NCBI GenBank assembly: GCA_022800665.1
Contig: JAAWQS010000017.1
Coordinates: 1 to 44,545, forward strand
Direction: 5' to 3'
Source of the DNA: Oscillospiraceae bacterium
GTDB taxonomy: Bacteria > Bacillota > Clostridia > Oscillospirales > Oscillospiraceae
DNA: 44,545 bases
Shown here: in pieces, positions 24,246-32,500 of the stretch
How the letters are laid out: each line of letters starts with the position of its first letter
Numbering within the stretch: position 1 is the first letter of the stretch
Program-made: the position numbers and the translations under genes
The notes under the pieces: generated by a model
Databases searched by the model: none
What the model was told of the DNA's origin: nothing
Seen by the model: the letters and a program-made list of their open reading frames with translations, nothing else

Positions 24246-26766
24246 TGATGTATAGATTCACACGGTCCTGAATGAGCTTGACCGTCTCGTCCAGGCTCTT
24301 GTCCCCGGAGAAGTATGCGCCCGCCTGATCGGTGATGATCTCAAACATGCTGGTATCGTAGTTGACGACGGAGTCGATGGCATTGTACAGCTCCATGACC
24401 TGGTCGTACTCCTGCTGGGTGGTGGCGACGATGTCGATATTCAGGCCGCCCCAGCCCCAGCCGCTCTTGGTCTGTTCAATGGGATTGCCCTCGGCGTCCA
24501 GGATGTTTTTGCCGTCCGCATCGGTGATGTACTCCTTCTCCATGGCATCCGCAGCCATCTTGTCAAAGGACGCCTTGTTGCTGGGGAAGTACCAGTAGCC
24601 GCCGTACCGGCTGTCGTCCTCCTTGGGCAGAAGCAGCTGCCGGACAAAGGACCACGCGCCCTCCTTGTCTTTACAGGTACTGGAAATTGCCAGGCCCTGG
24701 GAGATGTTGAACGCGCTGCCCACGCCGCCGTCCTCTCTGGGGTAGCCCACAAAGGAGATGTACTCTCCCGGCTTGACCCGTTGTGCGGGGGATTCGTCTA
24801 TCATCCCTCCCATGGAAACGCCGGTGGCAATATAAACGCCGCCGCTGCCGCCGCCAGCTCCGTATTCCGAGTCAAGCGTATAGAGAGCCTCGCTGCCGCC
24901 GAAGATGGCCTCGTACATCTGGATGTCGTTGAAGCCGGACAGATACATGGTCTGAAGCATCTGCCGTCCGTTGGCAATGCGGGTGGGTTCGTCCTCCGCT
25001 TCCTCCCAGTTGTAATTCTCATAGTCGAAATCATCCGGGAAGCTGCTGCAGAACTCCAGCGCCGCTTTGAAGGCATCGCTGTCGAAGTGGCTCTCGCCGG
25101 TCTCCCAGTCCACATAGCTGTCCAGATTCATGGACATGATGGAGGAGAGCATACCGGACTTGGTATCCGTTTCGCCGAAGATGGCGCAGCCCTCCGGCAT
25201 GGTGGCCAGGGTGTCCTGGAGCTCCTGGAGGGTCCAGCTCATCCGGTCCCCCACAACCTTGCGTGCGCCGATGGCGGTGACAATGGCAAAGGAGTCAAAC
25301 ACCTGGTAGAGCTTGCCGTTGTCCTCCGCGGCCTTGAAGACGTTTTCCATCAGGCTTTCCCGCGTGATCTCCGGGTCCCCGTCGATCATGGGCCACAGGT
25401 CCTCCAGGTACCCCTTGGCGGCGTAGCGGCTGATGGGGATATCGCTGGTACAGAGGATGTCGGGGATGTTCCCGGCGACAATCTCCGTGTTCAGCTTGGT
25501 CATGCCCGCCTGCCGGTCGTCGGCGGTGTTGTACTCGGAGTAATCCCGGATTTCAATCCGGTACTTGTCGCTCTTCTTGTTGAAATTGATGATGCTGGCG
25601 CGGATCTGCTGGTCGATGTACATACCGGCGCAGGTGAGGATGGTCTTGTCCGCCAGGGCGGAGGCGTCGGCGGCGGTGAGCAGGGCGATCTCCGTCTTGC
25701 TGCCCTCGCTGCCCCAGGTGCGGGTCATCGCCATAACCCGTCCATCCTCCAGGAAGGAGAAGAACTCCAGGTCGTCCTTGTTGATATCGGCTCCGCTCCA
25801 GCTCAGCAGCCGTTCGCCGCTGCTGGCCCCGTCCTTAAAGCCGTAGAGGGAGTCGCCGCTGTCGTAGTAGAAGAGGTAGTCCCCTGTGCCGTCATAGAAG
25901 GTGTTGGCATTGATGGGGAGGGGGTACTCGTCTCCCCACTGCTTGCCCTCCAGGTCAATGGCCCGCAGGGTGGTGGCGGGCTCCTCCAGGTCCCGGTTAT
26001 AGTACCGGCTGGCGACTCTGCCGTCGCTGAGCCGGACCAGGTCCCAGCCATCGCCCTCCAGCGTAAAAAGGACGCTGCCGTCTTTGATCACGGCCACGCC
26101 GGATTTGCCGTCTTCCCCATTATAGCAGGTATAGAGGTTGCCGCTGTCATCCATGAGGGTACTGCTGGTATAGGCTGCGCTGAGCAGGGACTGCACATCG
26201 CCAATCTCTAACCGCTGCAGCTCCGTACCGGTGGAATCCAGCTGCCGCTGGACCTGCTTCTCCTCGTTGGTCTGGTACTGCCACTTGTCGTCCTTGGACT
26301 CGTCAAAGCCCTCCGGAAGATCAAAGGAATAGACCACCGCGCGCTCCGTCACCCAGAGGGTGCCGTCGGCCCCGGCGCGGATGCCGTCGATGCTGTACCA
26401 GCCGTCGCCGTCCGCCATCTCGTAGGCGGGCTGGAAGTTCTCCAGCTCTGCGGCCTCACCGCCGTCCAGAGGGACGCGGTAGATGGCGGTTTTGGAGTCA
26501 TATTGGGTGTATGTCTCGCCGGTATCGGGGTCCGTGGCCTCGGTTTCGGCGCTGGTGTCGGCCACGATATAGGCGTTCTTGCCGTCGCAGCAGCCGTCGC
26601 TGATGTAGTCCACTTCCAGGCCCAGGTCCATGAACTCCGGCACGTAGACGATGCCGCTGAGCTGGTCGGCTTCGCCGCTGTCCTTGCCGCCGCCGCAGGC
26701 GGCCAGGCCCAAAACGATGCACAGAGCCAGCAGCAGAGCCGTCAGCCTGTTGGTATGTTTTCTCAT
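24232..26766 (-). CDS. large solute-binding lipoprotein with N-terminal propeller-like domain
   Basis: An 844-residue lipoprotein, lipobox LGLAAC with the acylated Cys24. The first ~350 mature residues show repeated strand motifs (IDGIRAGADGTLWVTERAVV, then DDSGNLYTCYNGEDGK, then the LSDGRVASRY and LEDGRVMAMT blocks) like a beta-propeller; the second half is an extracellular sugar-type binding protein, e.g. DNGKLYQVFDSFAIVTAIGA and NISQGLAISSTCKDKEGAWSF. Usual binding proteins are ~420 residues, so this is a two-domain form. A close paralogue sits alone at 29761-32214. RBS GAGGAGG before the ATG. First gene of the chimeric operon. Confidence 0.9.
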   Translation of the reverse strand: MRKHTNRLTALLLALCIVLGLAACGGGKDSGEADQLSGIVYVPEFMDLGLEVDYISDGCCDGKNAYIVADTSAETEATDPDTGETYTQYDSKTAIYRVPLDGGEAAELENFQPAYEMADGDGWYSIDGIRAGADGTLWVTERAVVYSFDLPEGFDESKDDKWQYQTNEEKQVQRQLDSTGTELQRLEIGDVQSLLSAAYTSSTLMDDSGNLYTCYNGEDGKSGVAVIKDGSVLFTLEGDGWDLVRLSDGRVASRYYNRDLEEPATTLRAIDLEGKQWGDEYPLPINANTFYDGTGDYLFYYDSGDSLYGFKDGASSGERLLSWSGADINKDDLEFFSFLEDGRVMAMTRTWGSEGSKTEIALLTAADASALADKTILTCAGMYIDQQIRASIINFNKKSDKYRIEIRDYSEYNTADDRQAGMTKLNTEIVAGNIPDILCTSDIPISRYAAKGYLEDLWPMIDGDPEITRESLMENVFKAAEDNGKLYQVFDSFAIVTAIGARKVVGDRMSWTLQELQDTLATMPEGCAIFGETDTKSGMLSSIMSMNLDSYVDWETGESHFDSDAFKAALEFCSSFPDDFDYENYNWEEAEDEPTRIANGRQMLQTMYLSGFNDIQMYEAIFGGSEALYTLDSEYGAGGGSGGVYIATGVSMGGMIDESPAQRVKPGEYISFVGYPREDGGVGSAFNISQGLAISSTCKDKEGAWSFVRQLLLPKEDDSRYGGYWYFPSNKASFDKMAADAMEKEYITDADGKNILDAEGNPIEQTKSGWGWGGLNIDIVATTQQEYDQVMELYNAIDSVVNYDTSMFEIITDQAGAYFSGDKSLDETVKLIQDRVNLYINENR

Positions 26767-26862
26767 GATAGTCCTCCTCGTTGCGGATTAGATATGCTTC
26801 TATTGTACTGAGCCGTGCATCAAACTTGCATCATTCTTTTATCCGGCCAGTAACATTTTCCA

Positions 26863-26881
26863 TTAAGAACACTTTAAGAAC
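26863..26881. repeat. TTAAGAAC direct repeat, 11-bp period
   Basis: TTAAGAAC occurs at 26863-26870 and 26874-26881, 11 bp apart, about 100 bp before the binding-lipoprotein gene. Direct repeats one helical turn apart are the usual form of response-regulator sites. Part of it belongs to a 17-bp match with the region upstream of the ParB gene. Confidence 0.4.
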
Positions 26882-26903
26882 TGGTATGCACAGGGATCAC
26901 CGG

Positions 26904-27596
26904 CTATGTCTGCTGATCGGAATTTTTGATACAGAGGGGATCGGCGCTGTTGTTCGGCGGTTTTGCTACGCAGGAATGCAGTCCGTCGATGTGTTCGTTC
27001 AGGCTTGGGGATATGCTGTGCCACATGGGATCAAGGATGAAGTCAATCCCCTCCCGCCGCGCGTGCTTTGCCGCCGGGACAAAATCGCTGTCTCCCGCAA
27101 TTAAAACAATCTGGGAAACCTGCCTTTTATATGCCAGGGAGGCAATATCCAGGCCCAAACGCATATCAACGCCCTTCTGTTTGATGTCAAGATAAAAATC
27201 TGTCTCCTTCAGGTCATCCACTGTAATTGTGCGCCTGCACAATTTTTTGACTGCATCGGGCCGTAACATGTACGAACCAGAGCTTTCCAGCGGCTCGCCT
27301 CTCCGAACGGCAACCTTTCTCTTGGAAGCCAATTCCGATATAAATTCCATCTGCCATTTGTACTGAGGCGATTTAAGCAGAGATACTGTCTTTTGCGTGA
27401 GGGGATGAAATACCGTTTTATCAGACGGCGGACAGTCATAGTAGAAGATCCGGTACAGCTCGCCGCCCTCCTTTGCAACATGCCTCCTGCAATACTTTAT
27501 CAGCTCAATCGCTCGGTCCTTTGGCGATTTTTCCCCGAAAAGAAGATATGCCTGACGCTGATAGAATGCGCCGTCAACCAATATCGCAGTAATCAT
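26904..27596 (-). CDS. NYN/PIN-like domain nuclease, LabA/DUF88 type
   Basis: A 230-residue protein with a NYN domain, a PIN-like RNase fold. The acidic metal-site residues are in ILVDGAFYQRQ near the start, VDMRLGLDIASLAY in the middle and AGDSDFVPAAKHA, with the SGDSDF-type motif. Known members cut RNA or act in small-RNA decay; the target here is unknown. The ATG at 27596 follows GGAGGGAATT, whereas the longer frame runs into a leader hairpin. The gene is clearly more AT-rich than its neighbours, which suggests recent transfer. It diverges from the FapA gene. Confidence 0.85.
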   Translation of the reverse strand: MITAILVDGAFYQRQAYLLFGEKSPKDRAIELIKYCRRHVAKEGGELYRIFYYDCPPSDKTVFHPLTQKTVSLLKSPQYKWQMEFISELASKRKVAVRRGEPLESSGSYMLRPDAVKKLCRRTITVDDLKETDFYLDIKQKGVDMRLGLDIASLAYKRQVSQIVLIAGDSDFVPAAKHARREGIDFILDPMWHSISPSLNEHIDGLHSCVAKPPNNSADPLCIKNSDQQT

Positions 27597-27613
27597 AATT
27601 CCCTCCAAAATAA

Positions 27614-27668
27614 AAGCCCTTGGCCTCGAACTTTCCCATATACCGGGAAAATCTACTGCCAAGGGCTT
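27614..27668 (-). ncRNA. structured leader in the 5' UTR of the NYN gene
   Basis: On the minus strand AAGCCCTTGGC pairs with GCCAAGGGCTT (11 bp), then a 7+7 internal loop, then TTTCCC with GGGAAA closing a 7-nt loop. It is followed by TTTTATTTT and then the ribosome site GGAGGG of the NYN gene. A second small hairpin, ATACAG(TTTGC)CTGTAT, lies just upstream at 27675-27691. The layout fits an attenuator or an RNA target of the encoded nuclease. Confidence 0.6.
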
Positions 27669-27706
27669 AATTTACATACAGGCAAACTGTATTGCTGTAC
27701 ATTCAT

Positions 27707-27735
27707 ATTTTATTTGCCAGACTCAGTTTTGTCAA
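27707..27735 (-). promoter_or_regulatory. strong promoter of the NYN gene
   Basis: On the minus strand a perfect TTGACA (27730-27735) and TAAAAT (27707-27712) are 17 bp apart. The transcript would begin about 100 nt before the start codon and carry both leader hairpins. Confidence 0.85.
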
Positions 27736-27793
27736 TGCCTCATATGCCGAGGCATACGTCCCGCGGCATTTCTGTGCTTGCGGCATCCGAGGA

Positions 27794-27822
27794 TTGACAT
27801 ACAGCCGCGGCCCATGTACAAT
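27794..27822 (+). promoter_or_regulatory. promoter of the fapA-like gene
   Basis: TTGACA (27794-27799) and TACAAT (27817-27822) are 17 bp apart, 27 bp before the start codon. Confidence 0.8.
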
Positions 27823-27849
27823 AGAAGATAATTCAAGAAGGAAGCGACG

Positions 27850-29661
27850 GTGCTCATCATGTCAATCAAGAATAAATTCACGAACCTTCTGTTCGGTGAG
27901 AAACCCGAAGAGCCGGAACCGGCCCGCAAAGAGCCGGAACCCGTTGACGAGGTTCCGCCGGAGCTTGCCAGCCCCAGCGCGTTCAGCATGTCCCTTTTGG
28001 AGCTGTCCGAGGACCACCCCATTTTCCGCCTCCACGCCCAGCGGCGGCACGAGGCCGGCTATCTGCCCGCGCCCCGCATCTGTCTGGACGAGGAGGGCGT
28101 ACTGTCGCCGGAGATGGTGCACAGGGAGCTGAACCGGCTGCGGACGGTTCTGATTGCGGCGTGCAGCGCACGGCTGAAGGCCGCCCAGGGGACCAAAAAG
28201 AAGGAAGAGAAGAAAAAGAAGGACGACAAGAAAAAGGACCCGAAGGACGAGAAAAAGAAGCACGAGAAGAAGAACGAGAAAAAGAATGGGGCCGCGCAGG
28301 ACGAGGGACCTGCGGTTCTGGACGCCCAGCCGTTTCTCTACCTATCCGCCGACAAGCTCTATGCGTGGATGCTGGTATTCCCGCCGGTGGGGAAGGGCGC
28401 GGAGCTGAGCCGCGAAATGCTGTATGAGGCCCTGGTGTCGCAGGAGATCACCTACGGCGTGGACACCCGTCTGATCGACCAGCTGTCCCACAATGACAAA
28501 CGGTACTTCAACTTGTATCTGGTCGCCAAGGGGAAACCGGCCTTTGACGGCAAGAACGGCAACATTGTGGACAATTTCCCCCGGAAGATACAGCGGGTGC
28601 TGGAGGTGGACGAATTTGACCAGGTGGATTACACGTCCCTCAACCTCATCCACAACGCGGACAAAGGGGAAGAAATCTGCCACTTAATCAAGCCCACGGA
28701 GGGCGAGCCGGGCCGGTCGGTGCAGGGGGAGGAAATCCCGGCCAAGAGCGGGAAGCCGGTGCCGCTGCCCCGCGGGAAGAACACGGAGATCAGCGAGGAC
28801 GGCACCCAGCTGCTGGCGTCCATCGCGGGGTCGGTGGAGTTCACCGGGAATGTGTTTCAGGTCAAACCGGTTCTGGAAATTGCAGGGGACGTGGACTTTT
28901 CCACCGGAAGCATCAACTTCCTGGGGGATATCAACATCCACGGCAACGTCCTCAGCGGCTTTACGGTGCAGGCCGGGGGCAACATCAACATTGACGGCGT
29001 GGTGGAGGCGGGCAGCTCTGTGGAGGCCGGCGGCGATCTGGCTGTGGTCAAGGGGATTTTAGGCGACGGCACCACCACGGTCCAGGCCCGCGGGAGTATT
29101 TTCTCCAAATATGTGGAAAACGCGGTCATCTGCGTCCGGGAGAACTTGCAGACGGACTGCATCATCAGCAGCAGCGTATACTGCGGCGGGGAGGTGCTGG
29201 TACAGTCTGGCCGCGGCAAGATTATGGGCGGCTGGGTCTGGGCGGCCCGGAGAATCTGCGCCAACGCGGTGGGGTCCCAGTCGGAGTGCAAGACCACCGT
29301 CGCCCTGGGCGGACGGCCCTGCGCCAGCTTTGAACGGGAGATAGTCCAGCGGGAGGTGAACGCCCTGGAGATGGAGATGGAGAAGCTGGAGTGCCAGCCG
29401 GACAGTCCGGTCAAGACGTCCCTGCTGAGCAAGACCAGGCTGAAGCTGACGGCGGCGGAGATGAAGATGCGGCAGCTGGAGGAGCGGATGCAGCGCATGG
29501 CCCCGGAGGAGAAGCGGGAGGGGCAGGGCAACGAGCGGCTGGAGTGCAGCGTGGCCTATCCTGGGACTAAAATCCGCTTCGGGGACGACGCCATCCGCCT
29601 GCACCAGATATACCGGCGCTGCGTCGCCACAAAGGTCCACGGCGAGATTCTTTTGATGTAG
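27850..29661 (+). CDS. FapA/DUF342 family protein with Lys-rich linker
   Basis: A 603-residue protein of the FapA (DUF342) family. The C-terminal two thirds, from about residue 190, have the family right-handed beta-helix (e.g. GNVFQVKPVLEIAGDVDF, then NINIDGVVEAGSSVEAGGDL) and a C-terminal coiled coil (about 500-555). An unusual segment at about 115-150 is nearly all Lys, Glu and Asp. Members are called flagellar assembly proteins but are widespread without flagella and may be polar or envelope scaffold proteins. Start is probably the GTG at 27850, 7 nt after AAGGA, though the ATG at 27859 is possible. Confidence 0.85.
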   Translation: MLIMSIKNKFTNLLFGEKPEEPEPARKEPEPVDEVPPELASPSAFSMSLLELSEDHPIFRLHAQRRHEAGYLPAPRICLDEEGVLSPEMVHRELNRLRTVLIAACSARLKAAQGTKKKEEKKKKDDKKKDPKDEKKKHEKKNEKKNGAAQDEGPAVLDAQPFLYLSADKLYAWMLVFPPVGKGAELSREMLYEALVSQEITYGVDTRLIDQLSHNDKRYFNLYLVAKGKPAFDGKNGNIVDNFPRKIQRVLEVDEFDQVDYTSLNLIHNADKGEEICHLIKPTEGEPGRSVQGEEIPAKSGKPVPLPRGKNTEISEDGTQLLASIAGSVEFTGNVFQVKPVLEIAGDVDFSTGSINFLGDINIHGNVLSGFTVQAGGNINIDGVVEAGSSVEAGGDLAVVKGILGDGTTTVQARGSIFSKYVENAVICVRENLQTDCIISSSVYCGGEVLVQSGRGKIMGGWVWAARRICANAVGSQSECKTTVALGGRPCASFEREIVQREVNALEMEMEKLECQPDSPVKTSLLSKTRLKLTAAEMKMRQLEERMQRMAPEEKREGQGNERLECSVAYPGTKIRFGDDAIRLHQIYRRCVATKVHGEILLM

Positions 29662-29676
29662 CGTTTGGAAACAGAG

Positions 29677-29712
29677 CAGAGCCGCCGTCCGGCGAACCGG
29701 GCGGCGGCTCTG
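29677..29712 (+). terminator. terminator after the fapA-like gene
   Basis: CAGAGCCGCCG and CGGCGGCTCTG form the outer stem, with CCGG pairing inside around CGAA, then GTTTGTTT. Confidence 0.8.
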
Positions 29713-29760
29713 GTTTGTTTGGATGCGGGCGCGGCGCTCCCTGCCGCACAGTTCCCGCCG

Positions 29761-32214
29761 TCACATATTCTCGCCCATGTACAGCTGTACGCGGTTTTGG
29801 ATCTCTTTCGCAGTGGTATCCAAATCCTTGTCCCCGGCGAAGAACGCGCCGATCTGCTCCTCAATGATGGCGTAAATGCTCTGGTCGTATCCGTACAGGG
29901 AATCAATGCTCTCGTAGAGGGCCATGATCCGGTCCACGTCCTCCTGGGTGGCGGCGTACACCACCAGTTCCGGGTTCTCCTGGTCCTCGCCCAAATACCA
30001 GGAGGCCTTCGCCGCAAGTACGGGCTGACCGGCGTCGTCCAGAACCGGCTGGCCGTTTTCATCGGTCATGGCAACCTCCTTCATCGCGCCCTCCTTCATC
30101 TTCTCAAAGTCGGACTTGTTCACCGGGAAGCCGCCGAAATAGTACTGCTGGGCGCTTTCGTCATAATTGTCCTCCGAGGCCTGGGGCAGGAACATCTGGC
30201 GGATAAAGCTCCAGGCGGCGTCCTTGTCCTTGCAGGAGCTGGACATGGCGAGGCCGCTGTGGAGGCTGAAGCAGCTGCCCACGCTGCCGTCCTCCTTGGG
30301 GTAGCCGATGAATGCGCAGCGGCCCCTATACGCCGCGTCATAAGCCTGCGGCGTGGTAAAGTCGGAGATATAGAGCCGGGCCAGCATCTGCTCTCCCTTC
30401 ATAATGCGCTCGATTTCGCCGTAGTATTCCATATCTTCCTCCCAGACAAACTCCTCCGGGAAGCCGTTGCAGAAGGTCAGATGCGCCTTGAACGCATCGC
30501 TGTCAAAGGAGCACTTGCCTGTCTCCCAGTCCACAAAATGGCTCATGTTGATACTCAGCACTTGGTCGAGCATACTGGTCCGGGTGTCGTCCACGCCGAA
30601 GATGGTGCAGCCCGCAGGCATCTGGGCCAACGCCGCCTGGAGCTCCGCCAGCGTCCAGCTCATCCGGTCGCCCGTCAGGGCGGCGGGACCGGCCAGGGTG
30701 CGGATAGTGAAGCCGGAAAATGCCTGATAGAGCTTGCCGTCCACGCTGGCTACATCCAGCACGTGTTCCATGAGGCCCGCCCGTCCGCCGATCTCCGTGT
30801 CCGCCTCAATGAAGGGCCACAGGTCCTCCAGGACGCCTTTGGCGGCGTAGCGGTCCATAGGCAGATTGCTGGTGTAGAGCAGGTCCGGCATGGTCCCGGC
30901 TACAATCTCCGTGTTCAGCTTGGTCAGGCCCGCCTGCTGGTCGGCAGAGGTGTTGTACTCGCTGTAGTCCACCACCTCTATGCGGCAGGTGTCGCTCTTC
31001 TGGTTGAAATCCATCACCTTTTTGCGCAGGTCATAGCTCAGCCAGTTGGCGGCCAGGGTCAGGGTGGTTTTCTCCGGCAAGGTACTGGCGTCGGTGGGGG
31101 TAAGCAGCGCCAGTTTGACTTCCAGGTTTTCATCCTTCCAGTTCGTTGAAACCGCCGCCACTCTGCCGTCGGCCAGGAAGGTAAAGAAGGAGATATCGTT
31201 CCGGTCCACGCCCGCGCTCAGCCAGCTGAAGAGCTTTTCGCCCTCGGCGGCTCCGGCCTTCAGGCCGTAGATGGAGTCGTTGTTCTGGTAGTAGCAGATA
31301 TAGTCCCCGCCGCCGGGGATGAGGTTGTAGACGTTGGGACTGAGCTCGTATGTCGTGCCCCACGCCTTGTTTGCCATGTCCACAAGCATCAGCTTGCTGC
31401 CATAGGTCTCGTTTTCCCGGTCCTCGTAGGAGCCGAGCAGGGCCATGGAGCCATCCGCCAGCTGGATCATGCTGCCCCACATATTCTCCATAGTCTCCAG
31501 CTCAAAGAGCTTGTTCAGGTCCTTGTCCAGCACGGCGATTTTATTATCCATGGTGACAAAGAGGTTTCCGGCGGCGTCAAAGGCGATGTTATTGACGTAC
31601 TCCACGTCCAGCTTCTCCTGGAGGACGGTACTGGAGATTTCCGTCCGGGACAGCTCCTTACCGGAGCTGTCCAGCTGCCGCCGGATCATAGTCTCCTCAT
31701 AGCCGGTCTGGTACTCCCACTTATCGCCGCTCTCCCCGTCGAAGTCCTCCGGCAGGTCGTACTGATAGACCGTCATCTCCTCCGTGACCCAGAGGGCGCC
31801 GTCCTCCCCGGCCTGGATGCCGCTGAGGTAGGCGCTGCCGTCATCTCCGCTGCCAGGCTGCGGCGGCTGGTAATTTTCCAGCTGGGCCGCGTTGCCGTTG
31901 GAGAGGTCCACCCGGAAGAGGGTGGTGGCGGAGTCGTAGTATGTAAAGACCTCCGTCTCGCCGGTCTCCGGGTCGGTCCAGGTCTCCTCCTTCTCCTCGC
32001 CCCGGACGTCGGCGGAGAAATAGATATACTGGCCGTCTGAGCAGCCCTGGTTGACATACTGGATGTCCTCCAGGGTGCAGTCCATGAACTGGGGAACATA
32101 GACCGTGCCGCTGCGCTGCTGGGACTCGCCGCCCTTTTTGCCGCAGGCGGCCAGGGTCAGGACCATACATGCCGCCAGCAGCAGGGCGGCCCACTTTGCG
32201 CTCTTCTTTTTCAT
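29761..32214 (-). CDS. orphan large solute-binding lipoprotein, paralogue
   Basis: An 817-residue lipoprotein, lipobox TLAAC with Cys24. It has the same order as the protein at 24232-26766: a propeller-like half (e.g. SGIQAGEDGALWVTEEMTVY, AFDAAGNLFVTMDN) followed by a binding-protein half (DGKLYQAFSGFTIRTLAG, SMSWTLAELQ-type region). Shared blocks such as YAAKGVLEDLWP and NTEIVAGTMPDLL leave no doubt of paralogy. No permeases or ATPase accompany it, so it may feed the same importer or act as a sensor or decoy. RBS GAGGAGG. Convergent with the fapA-like gene. Confidence 0.88.
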   Translation of the reverse strand: MKKKSAKWAALLLAACMVLTLAACGKKGGESQQRSGTVYVPQFMDCTLEDIQYVNQGCSDGQYIYFSADVRGEEKEETWTDPETGETEVFTYYDSATTLFRVDLSNGNAAQLENYQPPQPGSGDDGSAYLSGIQAGEDGALWVTEEMTVYQYDLPEDFDGESGDKWEYQTGYEETMIRRQLDSSGKELSRTEISSTVLQEKLDVEYVNNIAFDAAGNLFVTMDNKIAVLDKDLNKLFELETMENMWGSMIQLADGSMALLGSYEDRENETYGSKLMLVDMANKAWGTTYELSPNVYNLIPGGGDYICYYQNNDSIYGLKAGAAEGEKLFSWLSAGVDRNDISFFTFLADGRVAAVSTNWKDENLEVKLALLTPTDASTLPEKTTLTLAANWLSYDLRKKVMDFNQKSDTCRIEVVDYSEYNTSADQQAGLTKLNTEIVAGTMPDLLYTSNLPMDRYAAKGVLEDLWPFIEADTEIGGRAGLMEHVLDVASVDGKLYQAFSGFTIRTLAGPAALTGDRMSWTLAELQAALAQMPAGCTIFGVDDTRTSMLDQVLSINMSHFVDWETGKCSFDSDAFKAHLTFCNGFPEEFVWEEDMEYYGEIERIMKGEQMLARLYISDFTTPQAYDAAYRGRCAFIGYPKEDGSVGSCFSLHSGLAMSSSCKDKDAAWSFIRQMFLPQASEDNYDESAQQYYFGGFPVNKSDFEKMKEGAMKEVAMTDENGQPVLDDAGQPVLAAKASWYLGEDQENPELVVYAATQEDVDRIMALYESIDSLYGYDQSIYAIIEEQIGAFFAGDKDLDTTAKEIQNRVQLYMGENM

Positions 32215-32429
32215 GACTCATCCTCCTCATATATGCAGGTATCTTAGAATGCCCTTCTGTTCTATAGACGCGGAACAAAAGGGAAAAGTTTCCCGCCTTG
32301 GTAAGATATTTTTACACGGGGCGGCATCATTTTTGCATCCTTTATGGGGGGAGGTCCACAGCAATTTATGAAATTTCTGTGAATACGCCGTTTCCCTTTT
32401 GTAGAAGCCTACAAAAATACTGCCGCCCC

Positions 32430-32458
32430 TTGACCTTTTCCGGCGGGGAGTATATAAT
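32430..32458 (+). promoter_or_regulatory. promoter of the surface operon
   Basis: TTGACC (32430-32435) and TATAAT (32453-32458) are 17 bp apart. A small TTTTGTAG/CTACAAAA hairpin lies just upstream at 32397-32416. The rest of 32215-32500 holds only minor repeats. Confidence 0.8.
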
Positions 32459-32500
32459 TTTAGACGTTCATATTAAATTAAAGTATAGGAGAACAGTACA

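Noticed and set aside
32318-32429. GGGGCGGCA and TGCCGCCCC long-range inverted repeat
   Set aside because: The 9-bp arms are ~100 bp apart in GC-rich DNA and flank no element.
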